From Obelidium mucronatum (Eukaryota; Chytridiomycota; Chytridiomycetes; Chytridiales; Chytriomycetaceae): a stretch of DNA of 64,000 nucleotides. The first letter of the stretch is position 1, and every line of letters starts with the position of its first letter. The translations under genes were made by a program, and so were the position numbers. The notes below the pieces were generated by a model. That model was not told the DNA's origin. It did no database searches and saw nothing but the letters and a program-made list of their open reading frames with translations. The DNA is taken from assembly GCA_025765595.1 (NCBI GenBank), contig JAIVFH010000015.1, positions 186,001 through 250,000 of the forward strand. Direction: 5' to 3'. This document shows, piece after piece, positions 57,742 through 64,000 of this stretch.

Positions 57742-58938
57742 TCAAACCTCGTCACTTCCCTCACTGATATCTTTGAACAATGCTGTGCTGAGATATCTCT
57801 CGGCAGTATCAGGAAGCATAACTAAAATTGAGCTGCCTTCCGGAGCAGTTTTAGCTACTTCCAGTGCAGCAGCAAAAGTCGCGCCTGACGAAATACCGGC
57901 AAAGATTCCTTCCTTTTGTGCCAGGAGCTTAGAAGTTGCGAGAGAAACTTCATCAGTTACGGAAACAAGTTGGTCATATGCATTGCGATCAAGAACTTCA
58001 GGGATAAAATCAGGGGTCCAGCCTATTGTCCAAAGTGAACAGTTAAAAGCGATTTGGCAAAGCGAAGAAAAACACTTGGACTCAACCTTGAACCATATGT
58101 GGTTGCCAACTAGCACCAGAGAGTAACGCAGCCGTAGCTGGTTCAGCTGACACAATCTGACACTCGGGTCTTGCTACACGTAGCATACTTGAAACGCCTG
58201 TCATGGTACCTCCAGTTCCCCATCCAGTAACAAAATAATCGAGGCGATGACCAGTAAAATCAAGGAGAATTTCAGAAGCGGTGGTTTGACGATGAAAAGC
58301 TGGGTTGGCAGGGTTTGCGAATTGTTTGGTCAAGAACCACCCTGTAGATGGGTTTAGTGTTCCCCAAATCGCGTCATCTTCAGTGGAAATGAGACCAACA
58401 CACCATTCTTTTTGGCCAATTCTTCAGCCTTCTTAACCATTCCAGTTCCTTTGAGCTCTTTTGGAGTCAAGACAACTTTTGCACCAAGGAACTTCATAAG
58501 GCGACGACGTTCCACAGAGAAGGTTTCAACCATAGTGGCAACGAAAGGATATCCCTTTGCAGCACACACCATCGCAAGAGCAATTCTGAATCAGATGAGA
58601 AAGTGTAAGGATCACAGTTCAGCTAAGAACGTATTTAAACAAGAAAACAGCAACAAATTCATTCACCCAGTGTTACCCGATGTGGCCTCAATCACAGTCT
58701 GGCCTGGCTTCAATGCTCCTGATCTCTCAGCGTCTTCGATAACAGCCAGAGCCAATCGGTCCTTAACGCTGGACATTGGATTCATACTCTCCAACTTGAC
58801 GAACATGTTGATTCCCGGTGGAGCAAGTCTGTTGATGCGCACTGAGATTCAAGTTAACGTTCATGTTGAATAGACTTCTTCTCTTATACCGATTGGCGTG
58901 CGGCCGATGACCGAGAGAACATTGGCGTGGATTGGCAT
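57742..58938 (-). CDS. Single-domain cysteine synthase
   Basis: ATG 58938 ([17 protein letters not shown]), introns at the family sites plus one near 58340-58390 (after ELAKKNG) and one at 58023-58090 before [42 protein letters not shown] (PLP lysine), [28 protein letters not shown], ending [10 protein letters not shown]. Close to domain 2 of genes A and B by eye ([14 protein letters not shown]). It faces the 59.0-60.1 kb copy head to head with only 74 bp between start codons. Confidence 0.85.
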
Positions 58939-59012
58939 TTTTTTCAAGTAAACAGACTAACAGAGCAGATTAACAGGCCTCTTTAATCAGCCAAAGACAG
59001 AATCCGAATCCG
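58939..59012. promoter_or_regulatory. Very short divergent promoter between two cysteine synthase genes
   Basis: The 74 bases between ATG 58938 (minus) and ATG 59013 (plus) must hold both start regions, or the true promoters lie inside the flanking genes. No TATA box is obvious. Co-regulation of the two copies is inference from geometry. Confidence 0.4.
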
Positions 59013-60147
59013 ATGATCCACGAGAGCGTTTTGTCGTTGGTTGGAAATACGCCAGTTGGTTTGTATCTTTTCTCTGCCGGTCCAGTTTTTGATATCTCAT
59101 AATTACATGCAGTCAAGATAAACCGTCTTGCGCCTGAAGGTGTTCATATGTATGTCAAGCTTGAATCGCAAAATCCGCTGGCATCAGTTAAAGACAGACT
59201 TGCATTGGGAGTCATTGAGGATGCCGAACGTAAGGGATTGTTGAAGCCAGGAATGACGATCGTTGAAGCCACGTCTGGAAACACTGGGTAAACATGGCTG
59301 CAAGATTAATTGGTATTTTATCTGACCTATGAGCGCATTCGGACAGCATTGCGCTTGCCATGGTCTGTGCGGCAAAAGGATACAAGTTTGTTGCTGTGAT
59401 GATCGAGACTTTCTCGATTGAACGCCGAAAGATTATGAAGTTCTTGGGTGCCAAGGTTGTTCTCACACCCAAAGAGTTGAAGGGAACTGGGATGGTTCAG
59501 AAAGCCGAAGAGCTTGCCAAAGAACACGGATGGTTCCAAACGAAACAGTTTGCTAACCTTGCCAACCCAGCATATCATCGCCAAACAACGGGTCCTGAGA
59601 TTTTGAGTGCTTTTGCGGGAAAGCGTTTGGACTATATTGTGTCTGGATGGGGAACCGGTGGCACTATTACTGGCATATCTTCTGTCGTTCGTTTGGGACG
59701 CCCGGAAGTTAAAATCGTTGCTGCTGAGCCAACGAACGCGTCTCTTCTATCTGGAGGAAAGTTTTCTCCGCATGGAATCCAAGGATGGGCTCCGGATTTT
59801 CTTCCTGCTGTTTTGGATAGAAGCGCTCATGATATTCTGATTCCTGTTTCGGACCAAGATGCAATCCATTATTCGAAGCAGTTGGCGCAAAAGGAAGGCA
59901 TTTTTGTTGGAATCTCGTCTGGTGCCACTTTTGCGGCCGCAATGAGCATTGCTAAAAAAGCCCCGAAAGGAACGTCAATTTTGGTAATGCTGCCCGATAC
60001 TGCCGAGAGATATCTGAGCACAGCCTTGTTCGCAGATATTACTCCCGACTCTGACAAGGTGAACTTCCTTTTTTCGATCGCTTTGTCAACATTACTCACT
60101 GAAAAATTCGTGAAATTTAGTTGGAATTGGTAAAGAGTCGCCTCTAG
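59013..60147 (+). CDS. Single-domain cysteine synthase, inverted copy with possible peroxisomal C-terminus
   Basis: The only array member on the plus strand. ATG 59013 ([15 protein letters not shown]), intron to 59119, [29 protein letters not shown] (PLP lysine), EATSGNTG, intron 59287-59345, then [10 protein letters not shown] and [10 protein letters not shown] to [11 protein letters not shown] 62-nt GTGAAC...ATTTAG intron (60059-60120) would give the end [11 protein letters not shown] fits the PTS1 consensus. If the intron is retained, the frame instead runs to 60133 (ending KFSWNW) without PTS1. Bases 59120-59602 nearly match the inverse of 50575-51061, including the intron. One residue of note: FANLANP for FANPANP. 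Confidence 0.82.
59120..59602 (+). repeat. Near-identical inverted duplicate tract, arm 2 (in the plus-strand synthase)
   Basis: Partner of 50575-51061. Differences seen: ATA versus ATC in the third codon of exon 2, a GGGATTGTTG versus GGGGATTGCTG change (the extra G is the likely sequencing insertion in arm 1), and a few third-position changes near the right end. The identical intron points to recent gene conversion or duplication. Confidence 0.8.
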
Positions 60148-60172
60148 CACGTATCAATACATAATAAATACT

Positions 60173-61140
60173 TTATTGCCTAAACTTATCCCGATGTGCC
60201 TGAAGCTTTTCTTTTAGCGCCTTTTCCTTTTCCGCCTTTGCCTTTCGTTTCTCATTTCGTCTTTTTTTGCGCATATAGGCGACATCTTCCTTTTTGCGCT
60301 TGTTCTCTTGCATTACGGCTTCAAACCTTTCCCGCAGCTCATTGCTAAACTCTTCGTCGTCTCCTTGCAGCCAGACAAGATCTTCTTCCCGCACACCTTT
60401 TAATCGCTGTTTGGTTTCATTTTTAATTAGCTCCTCGGCTGTGATGGTGTCATCTACTTCGTCATCGCCATCTTCGATTTCACTTTGGGTGTTGTCATTA
60501 GAGTTTGGGGCTTTAGGGTCCTTGTAAATATCCTTCTTCTTCTCGTGATTCTGAAGCTGTGGATCAGCCCCCACATCATTGGGCTCTATGGTTTTGGATT
60601 CTTTTCCAGATTCAATAATGAGCTCCGACTCATTGAAGCCGTTTTCTTTTGGAGAATCGGTTGATTCGTTTATAGTGATGTTGTTTGATTCGTCTATAGC
60701 AATGCCCGCGTCTATGTCTACAGTCAGGTCAGCTTCTGCATCGGCATCCAAAATCCCAGCTTCGTGTTTCTCTACGATATTTTCTGGATTCGCATCAACT
60801 TGGCCCTTTTCACCAAATAATTCAGGAAGTTTCTGGTCCTTTGCTAGCTGTTCTGAAGCTGGTTTGGGACTTGTTTCTAGTTCCGTCCCACGTTCGAGTC
60901 TCAAGTCAGCAGTGCCGCCATCTAGTTTTCCCAAAGGCAGATTCCCAAGGTCCTTCTTTCCAAAGTTTTTGTTCAATATTTGAAGCGGGCTCATATGGTC
61001 TTCGTTTCGATCAGATTCAAACTTGGCCACGGGATAATACCACAGAAAGTACGAGACGGACGTAATAACGCAAATAAACACAGCCATCAGCCTGAGTCTG
61101 CGCTTTTGGCGCAGCTGAATGGTTGGAGTTTTCAGCATTG
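60173..61140 (-). CDS. Type II membrane protein with acidic stem and charged coiled coil
   Basis: Intronless, unbroken frame. ATG 61140 (MLKTPTIQLRQKRRLRL) gives a basic cytoplasmic tail, then one TM helix (MAVFICVITSVSYFLWYY). A ~180-residue acidic, low-complexity lumenal region follows (ADAEADLTVDIDAGIAIDE; several N-x-S/T sites), then EEDLVWLQGDDEEFSNELRE and a highly charged Lys/Glu/Arg helix to the end (KRKKEDVAYMRKKRRNEKRK). No enzymatic domain. It could be an ER/Golgi or surface structural protein; function unknown. It converges on the last cysteine synthase, with 25 bp between stops. Confidence 0.65.
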
Positions 61141-61341
61141 TAAAGTGTTTGTGTGGTTTGTGAAGCAGAATTGTCAATTTTTACTTGGGAGAACGCGTCT
61201 GTCAGAATTCAAATTATTTAAGTTGAACATAATAATGGTGATATGTTAATGTACATGTTTTGTTTCATGCTTCTTATTCTTCAAGATTCGCGCCAACTGA
61301 TTTACACAAATTTCATCTCTCATTCCAATCAGTTTTTAAAT

Positions 61342-62763
61342 ATGTCCAGATCTGTAGGACACAGCCTACCGTCCGTGGCTGATGGATCCTTGCCTTTAAG
61401 CCCAACAACGGTACAACCTAAGGTGCCTTCCAAGGTCTGGGAGCAGCTGAAGCACTATCAAGAGAACTTGATTTGTATGCTTTCGTTTTGAGTCTTAATC
61501 AGAAAAAAGGATGAACTCTCACCCCGCCATTTCGGTTTTAGACTTGCCACTTACCCCTTCCGATTCAAGAACTAATATATCTACGCCTGACCAACACGAT
61601 ATGCCGCACTATGAAGATATCGACATTACAACACCAGACAATGTGAACATAAAGGGATATTATATTCAGTTCAATATAATACAGCTGGATGGAAGTGCGA
61701 AAGCAAGCCCCTACACATTACTTTATTGTCATGGAAATGCTGGGAATATCGGACAACGCCTACCCATCGCGAAAATTCTCCATCTGGGATGCAAGTTGAA
61801 TATCTTCATGTTGGAATATCGAGGATATGGAAGGAGCGAGGGAAGGCCGGATGAAAAGGGCTTGAAGATTGATTCACAGGTGTGTGAGTTATTTCTCATT
61901 CGACGGTCCCTCTGATAACGCAAGATTAGGCTGCATTGGATTGGATTATCAGTCGTCCTGAATTGATAGACACCAAGATAGTTCTTTTTGGTGATTCTCG
62001 GACATTTCGTACCCTTCTTTCTTTCCCTTGAAATTTGAAAATATAGGTCAGTCTATGGGAGGCGCAGTTGCAATCGATTTGGCTTCCAGAAATCCAGAGC
62101 GAATATCAGCCATGATTATAGAAAACTCATTTCTCAGCTTGGTTGGATGCTTCACATTTTTTTTCGTTTACTCTTCCTTTCTGAACCACTTTTGCGTAGC
62201 CAAAACTAATGCCACATGTCTCACCGTTACTCCGAATGGCATCATTTCTATTGCATCAAATTTGGGACAGCGAGGCGGCCATCAAAAGAATAAGCTGCGG
62301 TATTCCCATCCTTTTGTTGTCTGGTGGCAAAGATGAAGTGATTCCGCAACAACACATGGTCGAGCTATTAAAAGCAGTTCGATCAGCCAGATACAAATCC
62401 ATAACAAGTGGGCTGGATTTTGGCGCCGACAGTGCCCCGATAGATCGTCGCCGGTCCAGTTCTGCGGACGCTCCCAGGCGTAGTACCAACATTCGCATAT
62501 CGCAAGTCCAAGAAACTATCGCAGGATCGCAAGCATCAATTAATAGTACTAGTAGCAATCAAAAAGGGCTCGTGGGATTTTTGTTGAAGAAAAGCGCCAA
62601 AAAGACAGTTGTTGTGGAACCTATACCGATGAAGTTGGGACGAGATATTCCACACGCTTATGGGGTTTATTGGACAGAGTTTCCAAATGGAGGGCATAGC
62701 AATACGTGCACTGAGTCGGGGTATTTCGAAGCAATACGAAAGTTTTTGAAAGATTCTTTGTGA
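61342..62763 (+). CDS. Bem46/ABHD13-type alpha/beta hydrolase
   Basis: Serine hydrolase-fold protein. ATG 61342 (MSRSVGHSLPSVADGSLPLS); an intron after QENLI (GTATGC...GTTTTAG) joins to YLPLTPSDSRTN, the FQxxLIYxP-like start of the family. Then EDIDITTPDNVNIKGYY, LLYCHGNAGNIGQRLP (oxyanion HGN), YRGYGRSEGRPDEKGL, WIISRPELI and the nucleophile elbow GQSMGGAVAIDLASRNPERI. After an intron comes ISCGIPILLLSGGKDEVIPQ (catalytic Asp) and FPNGGHSNTC (catalytic His). A ~75-residue Ser-rich insert between Asp and His is unusual. An upstream in-frame ATG at 61243 would add a hydrophobic start (MLMYMFCFMLLIL), consistent with the family's N-terminal anchor; start uncertain. Confidence 0.8.
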
Positions 62764-62963
62764 CTATTTATGTTAGACCAGGGTAAATGAAAGCATCATT
62801 TCGTTGTGTAAAAATATTATTGCTACTGCCAAATTTTACAATTATCAAGGACTAAATAAAACTGGGCGAATTTGCAGGGGCTGTAGTTGGCTTTTGAAGC
62901 CACGCAACGCATAAAGAAAATGTAATTGGTTTTTCAAGCTTTAAAAAATTAGAAGCATAGTTT

Positions 62964-64000
62964 CTAAGGTGCGTCTTCTTCTTCTTGCAACTCTTCCATG
63001 GCGAGCTCATTCCGCGATGGTCGTGGATGTACGCGTTTATCAACTGAGGTGCGATGAATTTGCATTTTTTCGCTGCCGCCAAAGTTGACCACTTTGCCTT
63101 TTCTTTCTTTACGGAAAATTAAGCCCGATTTTATGCTGACCACAACTTCAGAAGTATTCCAGTGGTGTGACAGCGCCTTTATTGATGGTAAGGACATCAT
63201 TCACGTTAACGCAGAAAAAGTAAGTTCGCACCTGATACCCGCAAAAACAGGCATATATGACGCTTAAATAAAGATTCTGCTTATATTCGATTAGCCAGCT
63301 GGAACCAGCAGTACATGTCGCCGGTTCGTAAGTTATGTTATTTGCTTGAACTAGAAGAAGGTTTAAGTTCATGAGATTAAAACTGAAGAGCTAAAATACA
63401 AAGTACCGTTTCCGTAGCATGTTGAAGTTGTAATTGATGTTCCGTTGCAGCATTCGTAGATAATGGTATACACATTGTTTTGTTTAAGGACAAACAACAG
63501 TGCTATGATGAGCGTGTTGAAAAACCCAGCCATTAAATACTTGAAAATTATATAAGAATATATGGGTTTTTGATGAAGAAATATATATAACGACTGTACC
63601 CAAAAACCAATGTACGCGGCCTGGCTTTCAGTCACTTTCGAAAAGCATTTCAGTCGTCCACTTCTGTACAAAGAATATACGAGGCTTTCTGTGAATTGAA
63701 GAAGCATCAGGATCGTTCCAGGCATTCCATTCTGCCTAGCCGTGGAAGTTTCCATCAGCTGGACGAGTACTATCGCACTAATAACGGAGATCAACGAGGA
63801 GACCTTTAAAAGTAATGCACATAACGCGTCAGAAGTGAAGGATCAAAAACCCGTACTCTGACTCACCGCTTGAAAACAATAAACAGCGAATATAACATTC
63901 GGTTTCATGTGCCATTTATCGAGCTTCCTTACAATCTCGAGCATCCGCGCTCGGAACTTTGTTTGTTCAAAAATGTTTGTACGCGAGTTTCCGACGCTGG
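62964..64000 (-). CDS. Polytopic membrane protein, receptor-like (partial, runs off right edge)
   Basis: Several exons read from the right edge leftwards: RMLEIVRKLDKWHMKPN with TM NVIFAVYCFQA, an intron, VSSLISVISAIVLVQLMETS, GTILMLLQFTESLVYSLY, AAYIGFWVQSLYIFLHQK, FKYLMAGFFNTLIIALLFVL, then a Cys-rich N-glycosylatable loop (ECCNGTSITTSTCYGNG, then VQANNITYEPATCTAGSSW) and further hydrophobic sequence (NLYLSVIYACFCGYQ). After a last intron a cytoplasmic tail runs SIKSGLIFRKERKGKVVNFG and ends ELAMEELQEEEDAP. At least five hydrophobic segments are visible; the 5' end is missing. A 7-TM receptor-like layout is possible but I see no diagnostic GPCR motif. Confidence 0.5.

Noticed and set aside
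1..64000. CRISPR arrays, prokaryotic operons, IS elements, rRNA genes
   Set aside because: None seen. The DNA is eukaryotic with spliceosomal introns, and no regularly spaced repeats or transposase genes were found.

Overview
The window is nuclear DNA from a fungus: short GT-AG introns (mostly 50-90 nt), compact spacing, and fungal housekeeping genes (RPS24, ALG13, FOX2, SKP1, POL1, BMT5). Long NACHT-ankyrin proteins, lineage-specific tandem families and many transmembrane or Thr/Ser/Pro-rich proteins suggest an early-diverging zoosporic fungus (chytrid-like). That placement is inference; no marker gene was compared.

Reading frames are repeatedly broken by single extra bases. Every frameshift I could resolve, in conserved and lineage-specific genes alike, is cured by removing ONE base. 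This fits uncorrected long-read insertion errors better than mass pseudogene decay, so I annotate whole genes across the breaks and say where the frame slips.

Layout. 0-3.2 kb: end of an unknown gene, RPS24, and a membrane-anchored glycosyltransferase-like gene with a 59-A tract in an intron. 4.3-8.6 kb: four tandem copies (a fifth at 19.7 kb) of a family I do not recognise. 10.4-14.5 kb: four small MTH1187/YkoF-type (ECM15-like) genes on both strands, interleaved with a TM-SAM protein and ALG13. 14.6-26.8 kb: F-box/repeat protein, FOX2 ending in SKL, an M1 aminopeptidase of prokaryotic aspect, SKP1, BMT5. 27-32.4 kb: a small unknown gene, an APC permease, a P-loop kinase-like gene and two small related unknowns. 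32.6-38.7 kb: DNA polymerase alpha (POL1). 38.8-40.3 kb: two surface-type proteins. 40.4-47.6 kb: an NLR-like NACHT-ankyrin gene and, upstream on the same strand, a predicted myristoylated helical protein built from exon-sized repeats. 47.7 kb: OMS1-like methyltransferase.

48.6-60.1 kb is the most striking part: eight cysteine synthase domains in six genes. Two genes are head-to-tail fusions of two complete synthase domains, and the array is interrupted by a gene that fuses two complete cyclophilin domains. The last copy is inverted, shares a near-identical tract (intron included) with a copy 8 kb away, starts 74 bp from its divergent neighbour, and may gain a peroxisomal C-terminus by splicing. 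The window ends with a type II coiled-coil membrane protein, a Bem46/ABHD13-type hydrolase and a partial polytopic membrane protein.
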